The position numbers and the translations under genes are program-made. A stretch of 64,000 nucleotides of DNA from Paenibacillus amylolyticus (GTDB lineage Bacteria; Bacillota; Bacilli; Paenibacillales; Paenibacillaceae). Of this stretch, positions 1-9,213 are shown piece after piece. Position 1 is the stretch's first letter; each line of letters starts with the position of its first letter. The stretch covers positions 4,278,001-4,342,000 of the forward strand of contig NZ_CP121451.1 of assembly GCF_029689945.1 (NCBI RefSeq), in the 5' to 3' direction. The notes under the pieces are model-generated. The model saw nothing but the letters and a program-made list of their open reading frames with translations. It did no database searches and was not told the origin of the DNA.

Positions 1-642
1 CTGTCCACCTGCCCGATGAAAACTTGACTTAAAGTCAGATTCAGTTTACGTAGTTCTTTTTTATCCACTCCTCACTTATTTCAGTGTTTGTAAGAGTTTC
101 CGGGAGAATATGGCCATCCATAATGATGGTTCGTGGCTCTTTTTCCGATGAAATATGATAGCCTAACAAATCGGCGGTTAGCGGTTGATACTCTTTTTTA
201 ACATCACACTAATATCCCCACTCTGTTCCATGACTGCAAATTCGACATCTGCAACGCGAAACACATCTTTTTTACGAAGCTGCTCCAGGAATTCATCAAT
301 CGTCAGCCGTTCTTTCTTTAATGCTTTTTCATTCAGTGCCCCATTTTCAATGAGAATGGTTGAACTCCCGTCCACAATGTCCCGAAGTTTTTTACTTTTC
401 AACGTTAAATACTCGGCTCCTGCCGATACCAGTACCCATACAAACACCGCTAAAAATCCCAAATACCACTTGGTATCTGTATCCAATGAAATGTAACCCA
501 CCAAATTTCCCAAAGTGATACCCGTTATGTACTCAAACAACGATAATTCAGATATTTGCCGTTTACCTAAAATTTTGGTGATGATAAACAGCATCGTTAC
601 AGCAGATAACGTCCGTAGTACAACCTCTAACCATTCTGGCAT
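1..642 (-). CDS. YetF-like DUF421 membrane protein, 3' end outside window, two frameshifts
   Basis: Starts at the ATG at 642 (MPEWLEVVLRTLSAV). The N-terminal half has three hydrophobic segments (about residues 8-26, 35-52, 58-78) with the GKRQISELSLFEYI signature of DUF421/YetF proteins; the C-terminal cytoplasmic part follows. The open frame stops at 178, but homology resumes at once in the next frame (QPLTADLLGYHISSEKEP...) and shifts again near 57-62 (KKELRKLNLTLSQVFIGQVD). Both breaks sit on a run of six A (minus strand) where seven would keep the frame, so a normal protein of about 230 residues is probably encoded and runs off the window. The molecular function of the family is unknown; it is a membrane protein often linked to sporulation or envelope. 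Family call is strong, integrity is inferred. Confidence 0.8.
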
Positions 643-775
643 GCGATGTGTTCCTTTCTTTACTGAAGAATGTAATGGGTGACTGTCTGTTTACTTTGAA
701 GGTTAGAATTACCACAGGTTTCAGAATGTATTCAAGCCGTGTGAATATCACAGTTGATGAGCTTGTACCGATATA

Positions 776-802
776 ACAAAAACAGCCGCCAAAATAGCGA
801 CT
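776..802 (-). terminator. Intrinsic terminator of the siderophore-binding protein gene
   Basis: On the minus strand AGTCGC and GCGGCT form a 6-bp stem (one G-U pair) followed by GTTTTTGTT. It lies directly downstream of the 884-1876 gene. The same hairpin recurs at 13065, 48123 and 61984. Confidence 0.65.
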
Positions 803-883
803 GCAATAGGAATATTTGGATTTTGGGATGAAGAATTAAAAGGATGGCTAATGAGCTACCAGCATGTATGATGCAAGATTAAA

Positions 884-1876
884 TCACTCGTTTACGCCCA
901 GCTTTTCTAACACAAGATCAATTGATTTCTCTTTAATATGGGGAGCATCGCTAATGATCCAGTGAGGTACGGTATACACTTGTTTCTTCTTCATTGCCTT
1001 CATGTTGTTCCAGATCGAACTTTGAGTTAATTCCTCATATATCTTTTTAGCTTCTTGATCTTCGCCACGCACAGGGCGCCCAACTTGAATAAATATATGA
1101 TCTGGATTTAGCTCAGGCAGCTGTTCAATTGAAATATTCTCGAAATTTTGGATCGAATCGGTTTGAGGCAAATATTGTAGGCCTGTATCTTGAGATAGCG
1201 TCGCTCCCAAGGATTGAGTTGAGCTGTAAATTCGAAGGACCTTAGGCATTACACGCATATAGAGGACAGTTTCAGCAGGATCAATTTTTGAGGTAAGCAT
1301 TTGTTTTGAAGCAGCTGCCTTTTGATCATACTGAGCTAACCATTCCTCCGCCTCCTTCGTTTTGCCAAGCATGCTTCCGAGTTCCTGCAAAGATTTACGC
1401 CAATCATCCGTTTCATTTGTAAGGATTGTGGGTGCAATTTTGGTCAACTGGTCATAAATCTCTCTTCGGCTCTCCCAACCGATAATTAAATCCGGATTGC
1501 TCTGAGAGAGTACTTCAAGATTGGGCTTATCTCCAAGATCAATCACACCCTCTAATGCATCTTTTTCCAAATACTCAAGGTTCGTCTCTCCCATAAAGTT
1601 TGTCCTCGCATAGGGTTTGATGTCCAAGGCTAAGAGAAAATCAGCTAGTTGCCAATTTAATACTGCAATCTTTTTGGGCTCCCCAATGATCGTTGTTTCC
1701 CCTGCTTTATTCAGGATAGATATGGAATGATCGGGTGCGCTTTCTTCACTATGACTTGCATTAGAATCACTCTGCGTAACGCTTGTACTTTCCCCTATAC
1801 CACAACCATTAAGGAAAAGAGTACTAATTAGCAGTAGAAGTAAAGTAACTCTGAAGTATTTTTTTATATGTAACAA
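884..1876 (-). CDS. Iron-siderophore ABC transporter substrate-binding lipoprotein
   Basis: About 330 residues. The start is taken as TTG at 1876, behind a GGGGG ribosome site, giving MLHIKKYFRVTLLLLLISTLF with lipobox LNGC (Cys25); the open frame extends further upstream but without signal-peptide character. The mature part has the Fe-siderophore-binding (FecB/periplasmic-binding type 2) pattern: a conserved start (KIAVLNWQLADFLLALDIKP), the interlobe PDLIIGWESR segment and a C-terminal QVYTVPHWI region. It should bind a ferric siderophore outside the membrane and pass it to a FecCD/FhuC transporter that is not in this window. A Fur box at 1917-1931 precedes it, so iron repression is likely. 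The divergent MerR gene shares this intergenic region. Confidence 0.88.
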   Translation of the reverse strand: MLHIKKYFRVTLLLLLISTLFLNGCGIGESTSVTQSDSNASHSEESAPDHSISILNKAGETTIIGEPKKIAVLNWQLADFLLALDIKPYARTNFMGETNLEYLEKDALEGVIDLGDKPNLEVLSQSNPDLIIGWESRREIYDQLTKIAPTILTNETDDWRKSLQELGSMLGKTKEAEEWLAQYDQKAAASKQMLTSKIDPAETVLYMRVMPKVLRIYSSTQSLGATLSQDTGLQYLPQTDSIQNFENISIEQLPELNPDHIFIQVGRPVRGEDQEAKKIYEELTQSSIWNNMKAMKKKQVYTVPHWIISDAPHIKEKSIDLVLEKLGVNE

Positions 1877-1916
1877 AAGTCGTTCCCCCTGTTTATATAG
1901 AATGCACACATTATAA

Positions 1917-1931
1917 TGATAATAATAATCA
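1917..1931. promoter_or_regulatory. Fur box
   Basis: TGATAATAATAATCA matches the 15-base Fur consensus TGATAATNATTATCA at 13 of 14 defined positions. It lies between the divergent siderophore-binding protein and MerR genes, about 40 bases upstream of the former. Confidence 0.8.
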
Positions 1932-2008
1932 TTGTCAATTAGAGAGGGTAGTTGTATTGAGTCTCTCCTAACAGGAGATGATATACTACAATGACAGAGG
2001 TGAAAGTT

Positions 2009-3049
2009 ATGGAGCATAAACAAAATGAGCGATCACATATACAAACATTAAAACAAGAAACAGCAGACTCCGTTTTATTCTCCATTGGAGAGACTGCGCA
2101 AATGATAGATTCTACAGTAAAAACGGTTCGTTATTATGATGACATACAATTAGTAAAAGCATCCTTTATTAATAACCGCGGGTACCGCTTTTACACAACA
2201 GAGGCCATATGGCGTCTACAGCTTGTTAAAACACTTCGTGAACTAAGATTCGGAATCGATGATATCAAGAAGCTGCTTTCCGGGGAAATATCGTTGGAGA
2301 CCTCCCTGGATTGGCAAATAGAAACGTTACAAACGGAGGTTCAAGCACTGAATGGCATGATTGCGATATTGAGTAATGCCAGAAGTGTAGCTAATGATTA
2401 CAGCAAGGATTCCCAGACGAACCCCTCCCCTTTCCTTTCGCACATTCATGAATTAGTTCATGTCCAGAAGCAAAATCAACAAAACAGACAGCAATTTGTA
2501 TTAACCAAAATAGAAGAAATCGGATTTATGTCAGACATTCCAGCAGAATGGCAAGAGGCTTTTTTCCATTACTTCAACAAGTACATTCTTCATCCGGAAG
2601 ATTTGTCTGCCAAGCAACTCATGGCATGGAAGGAGTTAAAAGAGCTGATTAGCTCCCCTGAATTTATAGCTGATCTCCAAAGTGTGGAGTTTCTGTTCGT
2701 TAACATCGCTCAGCATGCAAATTACGAGACCAAGGAATGGGGCCGGCTTATGCAGCGTATTCAGAAACGATTAAGTACGGCCTTGAAAAACAACTACGAA
2801 CCTCATAGCAGCTATGTTCAAGCTATTGTTGAGGATGCATTACAGCTATACTCCCATTCTAATGCGGGGTCTAACAGCCAGGAGATTCTTCAAATGATCG
2901 AAGTCCATATAGACAAGCTCGAAACCAAAAATTTCAAACGATCTGTTATGCTTTGCTCCAACCTTAGTCCAGAGTTTGAACAATTGTCCCAAAGAGACCA
3001 CTTATTATTTCGGGGATTACGATGGAAGCTTCAGCAGATTAACCTGTAA
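2009..3049 (+). CDS. MerR-family transcriptional regulator with long C-terminal domain
   Basis: Start chosen at ATG 2009, seven bases after AGAGGTGA; an in-frame ATG at 1991 is possible but worse spaced. The N-terminal part (about residues 25-95) is a MerR winged helix-turn-helix: SIGETAQMIDSTVKTVRYYDDIQLV, then the wing NNRGYRFYTTEAIWRLQ and the coiled-coil entry. The remaining 230 residues are helical, rich in Gln and charged residues, and resemble the effector region of multidrug-type MerR proteins without a recognisable metal-binding cysteine cluster. It is transcribed divergently from a Fur-boxed siderophore-binding protein, so it may regulate that gene or itself; the ligand is unknown. 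A long-stem hairpin follows the gene. Confidence 0.82.
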   Translation: MEHKQNERSHIQTLKQETADSVLFSIGETAQMIDSTVKTVRYYDDIQLVKASFINNRGYRFYTTEAIWRLQLVKTLRELRFGIDDIKKLLSGEISLETSLDWQIETLQTEVQALNGMIAILSNARSVANDYSKDSQTNPSPFLSHIHELVHVQKQNQQNRQQFVLTKIEEIGFMSDIPAEWQEAFFHYFNKYILHPEDLSAKQLMAWKELKELISSPEFIADLQSVEFLFVNIAQHANYETKEWGRLMQRIQKRLSTALKNNYEPHSSYVQAIVEDALQLYSHSNAGSNSQEILQMIEVHIDKLETKNFKRSVMLCSNLSPEFEQLSQRDHLLFRGLRWKLQQINL

Positions 3050-3059
3050 AAAACCATAG

Positions 3060-3141
3060 AAAAGCCAGTCACCTTCAACTGAACACCATGGGTCAGAACA
3101 ACATCTGACAACTCGGTAGCGGTTTGGAGTGACTGGCTTTT
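3060..3141. terminator. Long-stem hairpin between convergent genes
   Basis: AAAAGCCAGTCAC (3060-3072) and GTGACTGGCTTTT (3129-3141) are perfect 13-bp arms. Inside the 56-base loop GTCAG/CTGAC forms a second small stem. The position between the convergent MerR and hydrolase genes, with A/T ends on both sides, suggests a bidirectional terminator. Confidence 0.55.
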
Positions 3142-3159
3142 AACTTCCAGCTTATTAGC

Positions 3160-4594
3160 TTACTTCTCGCCTTTTTCTAACGTAAACAGCGTATGCTCGC
3201 CTATATTTTGATCAAGCAGCTTCAGTGGCTCCTGCTTCAAAAAATGATTAAAGAAATCCAGCGTGTATGCATTGATAATCGGATACGATTCCTTTAAGCT
3301 TATGCCTCCCATCCATTCAAATAATGGCGAGGTCAGATACAGATCGGAGAAGCCCATATGCGACATATTACGAAGTGTCAGCCAGTAATTTCCGCCATCT
3401 ATAATATGATCATACCGTTTGAACAAATCTGTCAAAGAGGCAGTGAGTGCAGGATCTTGAATATATTGCTCAAAATATCTGGATTGATCCGCACTCATCA
3501 TAAGAAACGGTTTGTTCAAGCCCTCCTCAGGCACTCGCAGCTTACCATAAAGCACACCATCCATATTCAAAGCTACCTTGATTCGAGGATCGGACATTAA
3601 CATTTGTGTACTTGTTGCCCCGCCAAAGGAATGCCCAAACATTCCGATACGCTGCAAATCCATACGGCCTGTAAAACGGTGATCTGGATCATGAGCAGCC
3701 AGTTTTTCGACCTGATCTACAACAAATTTGGCGTCCGCTACCCATATTTCATTGGTTTGATCCATCATCTCGACCGTCTCATCCTGACCTGGAGTAAAAT
3801 ATGCGACCGTACCGTCGGAAAATTGGGAAACCGTACTGTTATAGGTATGGTTAATACCTACGACAATATAGCCGTGACTGGCAATTTCCTCGATTTGAAA
3901 TGTGTTTTGATTTTTGTGACCATTCAAGCCATGAGAAAAAATCAAAACAGGGTAAGCTGCTTCCTCATCTGAGATGTCCACATCCTCAAGGGAATGTGTT
4001 TTTACATAGCTTATACTGTTAAATAACTGCTTTGGCATACCTAAAAGTCGGTGATAGCCTTCTGCCAATAATGCCCCGTCTTGTACGTATGGGCTTATTT
4101 CTCCCTTTGAATCTTTCTCAGCAGGAGTACCAAATTTGTATCTTAAGTTTACGCTTATCCCCATCCTCTGGAGTAAACGTTTCCTCTCTTGTTGCGTCTG
4201 TCCACTCATAAGATGTGGTTCCTACCTTATAAATTCCTGTTGGCTCGGAAAAAGCAAAAACTGGCAACAGTAGTGGCAGTGCTACAGCTACAAAAGCATA
4301 AATGACAGCTGCGATCATTCCAATGATCCTTTTCATTACGCTTGGTATAGAGCTTTTTGGCAGTGTAGACCATGGGAGTCTAGCTCGCATAAGCATATAG
4401 AGAGGTACAACAGCCAGGGCGTAAGCAGGAATGAGCTGCCAACGCATGCCTTCCAGTATTCCTTGCAGAAGAATGACAATAACCGATATGCCAAGGCTAA
4501 TAATTAAGCCTCGCTCCTTTTTCCCTTTTCCAATCAAAATCCATCCGAGAACCGCAATATTCCACAGAATGACGATAGTCTCCAGATTTCTCAT
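3160..4594 (-). CDS. Membrane-anchored PAF-acetylhydrolase/lipase-like alpha/beta hydrolase, frameshifted
   Basis: Two frames form one gene. The first (4594 to about 4122) starts at ATG with AAGGAG upstream and encodes four hydrophobic segments (residues about 7-22, 29-46, 54-70, 88-116) ending in RKLKIQIWY. The second continues PAEKDSKGEISPYVQDG, then YPVLIFSHGLNGHKNQ (oxyanion region) and the nucleophile elbow GHSFGG, followed by NMDGVLYGKL and a C-terminal HMGFSD likely carrying the catalytic His. The arrangement matches PAF-AH/lipase-like hydrolases that cleave short acyl esters, here tethered to the membrane with the catalytic domain probably outside. The break near 4122-4130 (one extra base or two lost C) is probably a sequence error. 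Substrate unknown. Confidence 0.75.
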
Positions 4595-4693
4595 ATACCC
4601 AGCTCCTTTGTCGTGATACCTAACTACTTAAGAGCAAGTATATGGTCTCCTGTAAAGGGAGACTCAAGTCTCTGTTTTGAGCGATCAGTCCGG

Positions 4694-5083
4694 CTATCCT
4701 TGAATGGTATAAGCAGAATCATACTGAACTCGCGCCTCTACGACTTGAGTGTAATGTTCTCTTCCCCACTGCCTTAACTCTTTCATCGGCTGAAGCAGGG
4801 TTTCCCCTAATATTGTTAGAGAATACTCGACAGTTATAGGTACTGTAGGTGTAATATGTCGTTGAACCAAACCATCACGCTCCAGCTTGCGTACCGTTTG
4901 GGTAAGCATTTTTTTAGATATTCCCTCAACCCTCCGCAGTATTTCTCCATATCTGATTTTACCGTTTTCCATAGCATATATAACAAGTGCAGTCCACTTG
5001 TCAGAGATAATGTCAAGAACTTTGCTATAGCCGCAATTGGATAACGAAATATCTGATTGTTTCATTTTTGCTGAATGTGCCAT
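4694..5083 (-). CDS. HxlR-family transcriptional regulator
   Basis: 129 residues, ATG at 5083 seven bases after AGGAGGGG. The protein is a compact winged helix typical of HxlR/YodB: LDIISDKWTALVIYAMENGKIRYGEILRRVEGISKKMLTQTVRKLERDGLVQR. Cysteine 17 in the LSNCGYSK segment sits where the redox-active N-terminal Cys of YodB-type regulators lies, which would fit sensing of electrophiles or disulfide stress. The gene is divergent from the lactonase at 5221, the usual target arrangement for HxlR proteins. A perfect 12-bp palindrome (5120-5131) between them is the likely operator. Confidence 0.88.
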   Translation of the reverse strand: MAHSAKMKQSDISLSNCGYSKVLDIISDKWTALVIYAMENGKIRYGEILRRVEGISKKMLTQTVRKLERDGLVQRHITPTVPITVEYSLTILGETLLQPMKELRQWGREHYTQVVEARVQYDSAYTIQG

Positions 5084-5119
5084 ACTGTTCCCCTCCTATG
5101 CACGCTGAAGTTCCCAGGA

Positions 5120-5131
5120 CACTTTAAAGTG
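5120..5131. promoter_or_regulatory. Palindromic operator candidate for HxlR regulator
   Basis: CACTTTAAAGTG is a perfect palindrome in the 137-base gap between the divergent HxlR and lactonase genes. HxlR/YodB-family sites are short AT-centred palindromes of this kind. Binding is inferred. Confidence 0.55.
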
Positions 5132-5220
5132 CCTACTTATATCATTTTATTTTTTGGATTACTGTATGTCTATACCAGGGGTTGCCCTGTACTATATTCC
5201 TTTGAAGGCAGGTAAATATC

Positions 5221-6096
5221 ATGACAAACATCATTAACAAGCGTCCCAAGTTATATGTATTGGATAACGGTCGAATGAGCATGGACAAAAACTGGATCAT
5301 CTCCATGCATAATCCGGCAACCATCCATAATCCGAATGCCCAGACACAATTTGTTGAATTTCCAATCTATACGGTACTGATTGATCATCCTGAAGGTAAA
5401 ATTTTATTTGATACCGCCTGCAACCCGAATTCGATGGGCGCTCAAGGGCGTTGGGCACAGTCGACCCAACTGTCGTCTCCATGGGCAGCAAGCGAGGAAT
5501 GTTACCTGCATAATCGTCTGGAGCAGCTAAGGGTTAGACCGGAGGATATCAAGTATGTCGTTGCCTCCCACTTGCATCTGGACCATGCAGGATGCCTCGA
5601 GTTGTTCACGAATGCGACCATTATCGTGCATGAGGATGAATTTAATGGTGCGCTGCAGACCTACGCCCGAAATGAGAAGGAAGGAGCCTATGTGTGGGCT
5701 GATATTGATGCATGGATCAAGAACCAGCTGCAATGGAAAACAATCAAACCGGGAGAAGACAATCTGGAATTGGTAGATGGGATCAAAATTCTGAATTTCG
5801 GAAGCGGTCATGCATGGGGAATGTTAGGTCTTCAGATCGATATGCCGGATACCGGTGGAATCATTTTAGCTTCCGATGCCATCTATACTGCGGAAAGCTT
5901 TGGTCCTCCGGTCAAGCCACCTGGAATAATCTATGATCTGATCGGCTACCGGAACACCGTGGAGAAAATTCGCACTCTGGCCTCTCCCACGAATTCCCAA
6001 GTTTGGTTCGGACATGATGCGGATCAATTCAGCAGCTTGAGAAATCTACTGAAGGATATTATGAATAAATCAGGCTTTGATCTGATTTACGTTTGA
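5221..6096 (+). CDS. N-acyl homoserine lactonase-type metallo-beta-lactamase-fold hydrolase
   Basis: 291 residues. The full dinuclear zinc set of AHL lactonases is visible: H117-L-H119-L-D121-H122 (SHLHLDHAG), H197 (GSGHAWG), D219 (ASDAIY) and H265 (FGHDAD). Overall length and order match AttM/AiiB-type lactonases (about 260-290 residues) better than the shorter AiiA. The expected reaction is hydrolysis of the lactone ring of acyl-homoserine lactones, which would quench Gram-negative quorum signals, or a related lactone. No signal peptide, so cytoplasmic. It is divergent from an HxlR regulator and probably controlled by it. Other lactonase activities of the superfamily cannot be excluded from sequence. 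Confidence 0.85.
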   Translation: MTNIINKRPKLYVLDNGRMSMDKNWIISMHNPATIHNPNAQTQFVEFPIYTVLIDHPEGKILFDTACNPNSMGAQGRWAQSTQLSSPWAASEECYLHNRLEQLRVRPEDIKYVVASHLHLDHAGCLELFTNATIIVHEDEFNGALQTYARNEKEGAYVWADIDAWIKNQLQWKTIKPGEDNLELVDGIKILNFGSGHAWGMLGLQIDMPDTGGIILASDAIYTAESFGPPVKPPGIIYDLIGYRNTVEKIRTLASPTNSQVWFGHDADQFSSLRNLLKDIMNKSGFDLIYV

Positions 6097-6121
6097 GTGA
6101 CACAACGGATCCTTTTATCAA

Positions 6122-6147
6122 AAAGCAGCTCCGTCAGGAGCTGCCTC
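6122..6147 (-). terminator. Intrinsic terminator of the GH43 gene
   Basis: GCAGCTCC (6125-6132) and GGAGCTGC (6137-6144) form an 8-bp stem with a GTCA loop. Read on the minus strand it is followed by TTTTTGATAAAAGG, so it ends the GH43 transcript; it may also stop the convergent lactonase transcript. Confidence 0.75.
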
Positions 6148-6196
6148 ATGTTATGCCTTATTTTGTAATTGTATTTGTTTCCGTTAACCTGCCAGT

Positions 6197-7195
6197 TTAC
6201 TCAGCATCCGGATAAGGATTGATCTTCTGAATTGTTCCGTCTTCGTTGTATTTCAGCTCGGAATATTTAACGCAGCGCTTGTGGTTGACGCCTTCCGACA
6301 AGGAGCTGTCGTGATAGAACAGATACCACTTGTCTTCAACTTGCACAATGGAGTGGTGGGTTGTCCAACCGATAACTGGAGAGAGAATCTCGCCCTTGTA
6401 CGTGAATGGTCCCATCGGGTTCTTGCCGATCGCATATACGAGTTTATGCGTGCTGCCCGTAGAGTAGGACAGGTAGTAATACCCGTTATATTTATGCATC
6501 CATGGGCCTTCAAAATATCTCCGTTCCTCATCCCCCGCCAGAATCGGATTCCCGTCTTCATCGACAATCGATATCTCGGCAGGCTTGCCCTGAAAGGACA
6601 GCATGTCGTCGCTAAGCAGTGCAACTTGCGGTCCAAGCGCCGGCTGGTCAGGAGCAGGTCCTTCTGCATCTGGCACGAAGCTGCCGGTCTGCCATTTCTC
6701 CAGCTGGCCACCCCAGAGTCCGCCGAAATAGATGTATGACTGATTGTCGTCATCCACCAGTACAGCCGGATCGATACTGAAGCTTCCTTCCATATAATTT
6801 GGCTGCGGTGTGAACGGACCTGCCGGAGACTCTGATGTTGCCACACCCAGACGGAAGATGCCGTCATGGTCCCGTGCCGGGAAGAACAGATAATAAGTAT
6901 TGTTCTTATAAGCGGCATCAGGTGCCCAGAGCTGCTTGGAGGCCCACGGAATATCTCTTAGATGCAGCGCTTCACCGTGATCGACCACCGGGGAATCGAA
7001 GTTGTCCATCGAGAGAATGTGATAGTCTTCCATTTTATACTGGTCACCGTTATCGTTGCTCGGCTCATCATGATCGAGGTCATGGGAAGGATAGATATAG
7101 ATTTTGCCCTCGTATACATGGGCGGACGGGTCCGCAGTGAAGATGTGGGTTACGAGTGGCTCGTGGGGCTTAGGTAGTTGTTGTTGTTGATTCAT
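6197..7195 (-). CDS. Glycoside hydrolase family 43 protein (beta-xylosidase/arabinofuranosidase type)
   Basis: 332 residues, ATG at 7195 after AAAGGAG. A five-bladed beta-propeller of family 43 with the three expected acidic residues: D22 in TADPSAH (base), D142 in SIDPAV (pKa modulator) and E229 in YFEGPWMHK (acid). No signal peptide, so a cytoplasmic enzyme that removes xylose or arabinose from imported oligosaccharides. The protein is a single-domain form lacking a C-terminal beta-sandwich. An imperfect cre-like site (7281-7294) lies upstream, fitting carbon catabolite control. It stands alone between the lactonase and ilvD. Exact sugar specificity cannot be told. Confidence 0.88.
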   Translation of the reverse strand: MNQQQQLPKPHEPLVTHIFTADPSAHVYEGKIYIYPSHDLDHDEPSNDNGDQYKMEDYHILSMDNFDSPVVDHGEALHLRDIPWASKQLWAPDAAYKNNTYYLFFPARDHDGIFRLGVATSESPAGPFTPQPNYMEGSFSIDPAVLVDDDNQSYIYFGGLWGGQLEKWQTGSFVPDAEGPAPDQPALGPQVALLSDDMLSFQGKPAEISIVDEDGNPILAGDEERRYFEGPWMHKYNGYYYLSYSTGSTHKLVYAIGKNPMGPFTYKGEILSPVIGWTTHHSIVQVEDKWYLFYHDSSLSEGVNHKRCVKYSELKYNEDGTIQKINPYPDAE

Positions 7196-7280
7196 AAGGC
7201 ATCTCCTTTGGTATTGGAATAATAGAATTACGGGGTTGAATTAATTCATTGAATGCATCGTACCCTCTCTCAGTAATTAA

Positions 7281-7294
7281 AGCAAGCGCTTACA
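7281..7294 (-). promoter_or_regulatory. cre-like (CcpA) site upstream of GH43 gene
   Basis: On the minus strand TGTAAGCGCTTGCT fits the cre consensus TGWAANCGNTNWCA at 12 of 14 positions, about 90 bases before the GH43 start. Confidence 0.5.
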
Positions 7295-7436
7295 ATATAT
7301 GATGTAATTTTACCCTACCCGCTAGTTTTTTCCTATACACATACTAAAGGTCTTCCCCGAAAAATGTATAATTCCCACATAGAAATTAACTCTGTTTTTA
7401 ATCGCAATATCTATATCGTTCATGTATTAGATAGCA

Positions 7437-7469
7437 ACAAAAAGACGCCCCGCATAGCAAAGCGTCTTT
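7437..7469 (-). terminator. Intrinsic terminator of ilvD
   Basis: AAAGACGC (7441-7448) pairs with GCGTCTTT (7462-7469). On the minus strand the stem is followed by TTTTTGTTGC. It lies about 40 bases after the ilvD stop. Confidence 0.75.
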
Positions 7470-7506
7470 GAAGAAATACTTATTAAAATTATCAATTGTA
7501 TCTGGT

Positions 7507-9196
7507 CTATTCGATCAAATCGGTTACTGCCCCTTTGGAAGCAGAGGAAACTAATCTAGCATATTTGCCGAGTACACCGGATTTTACTTTCAGCGGAGGT
7601 TGTACCCACGCTTTCGCTCGAGCAGCTAACTCTTCTTCTGACACCTCAACCTTCATCTCCTGGATGTCACTGTTTATAGTGATAATATCCCCATTTTGCA
7701 GCAAACCGATCGGTCCGCCGACTTGTGCTTCAGGGGATACGTGACCGACTACAAATCCATGTGAACCACCTGAGAATCGACCATCTGTGATAGAGCAACT
7801 TTCCCGCCCAGTCCTTTACCTACGATGAGTGCTGTAACGGAAAGCATCTCCGGCATACCTGGTCCACCCTTCGGACCACAGTAACGTATGACCACGACGT
7901 CGCCTTCTTTAATTTCATCATTCATAATCGCTACGGTAGCCTCATCTTCGCTATCATACACCTTGGTCGGGCCAGAGAACTGTTGTATCTTCATGCCTGA
8001 CATTTTGGCAACAGCGCCTTCAGGAGCGAGGTTTCCGCGAAGTACAACCAATGGTCCATCTGGCTTCAGCGGATTATCGAGTGGCCGTATAATCTCTTGA
8101 TTATTCGGGAGTGGAGCAGATTCCGCTAAATTCTCCGCCAACGTTTTACCTGTTACCGTGAGGCAATCCCCATGAAGTAATCCCTCAGCAAGCAATAGCT
8201 TCATTACCCCTGAAACGCCACCGATATCATTCAAATCCTGCATTACATATTGACCACTCGGCTTCAGATCCGCCAAATGAGGAACACGCAAGCGAATGCG
8301 CTCAAAATCATCCAGGGTTAAATCGACTTCTACCGAGTGCGCAATAGCTAACAGATGGAGAAATGCGTTAGTTGATCCCCCAAAGCCATAACAACGGTGA
8401 TCGCATTCTCGAATGCTTTCTTCGTCATAATGTCTCTTGGATAGATCTCTTGTTCAAGCAGGGAGATAACCTGTTTACCGGCTGCTTCGCATTCCTTGGC
8501 TTTATCCGCTGAAATCGCTGATGTCGAAGAAGAACCAGGTAAACACATCCCCATTGCTTCTGCAGCTGCGGCCATCGTATTCGCGGTATACATGCCTCCG
8601 CAAGCGCCTGGACCCGGGCAAACACTGCATTCGACCTTATGCAACTGTTCATCTGTTATTTTGCCATCTTGATATTGACCAACGGCTTCAAATGCGGAAA
8701 CGATATCCACTTTTTTACCATCAAGATTACCTGGTTGAATGGTTCCTCCATATACATAAACGGAAGGAATGTTCATGCGTCCAATGGCCATCAGACATGC
8801 AGGTGTATTCTTGTCACAGCCACCAATCGCAACAACGCCGTCAAAACGCTCGGCTCCGGTCACAATTTCAATTGAATCAGCGATCGCTTCCCGACTTGGC
8901 AGTGAGAATAACATCCCGCCATGCCCCATTGAAATCCCATCTGAAACGGTAATCGTATTAAAAATCAGTGGAGCACCGCCGTTATCGCGTGCGCCCTGCT
9001 TAGCTTTTACCGCTAAATCATTAATGTGCATATTACACGGTGTTACCTCACTCCACGTACTTGCTATTCCAATCATAGGCTTTTTAAAATCCTCATCCTG
9101 AAAACCAACTGCACGCAGCATCGCTCTGTTCGGTACCCGGTTAGCACCTTCACTGATTACCTTGCTTCGAATACGAAGATCTTTTTTATTCTCCAT
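7507..9196 (-). CDS. ilvD: Dihydroxy-acid dehydratase, two frameshifts
   Basis: Catalyses 2,3-dihydroxy-acid to 2-keto-acid dehydration in valine, leucine and isoleucine synthesis, using an Fe-S cluster. Start ATG 9196 ([17 protein letters not shown]). Cluster and signature motifs are clear: [27 protein letters not shown] and LPGSSSTSA in the first frame; the second carries [12 protein letters not shown] and [12 protein letters not shown]; the third ends [19 protein letters not shown]. Frames join as [15 protein letters not shown] near 8377-8381 (five C where six are needed) and as [20 protein letters not shown] near 7790 (one base lost), giving about 562 residues, the family length. A GntR regulator lies 17 bases upstream in the same direction. 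Both lesions look like sequence errors. Confidence 0.9.
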
Positions 9197-9213
9197 GTTT
9201 TTTACGCCTCATT

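Noticed and set aside
57..199. Programmed -1 frameshifting in yetF: both breaks are at A AAA AAG, a known slippery heptamer, and a -1 shift gives the right product.
   Set aside because: Two such events in one short membrane protein are unlikely, and the same one-base loss at homopolymers affects many other genes in the window, including G/C runs that are not slippery. Sequence error explains all cases.
7507..9196. ilvD as a decayed pseudogene or as a sugar-acid dehydratase.
   Set aside because: All cluster and signature motifs are those of IlvD and both breaks are single lost bases; the gene is otherwise uneroded.
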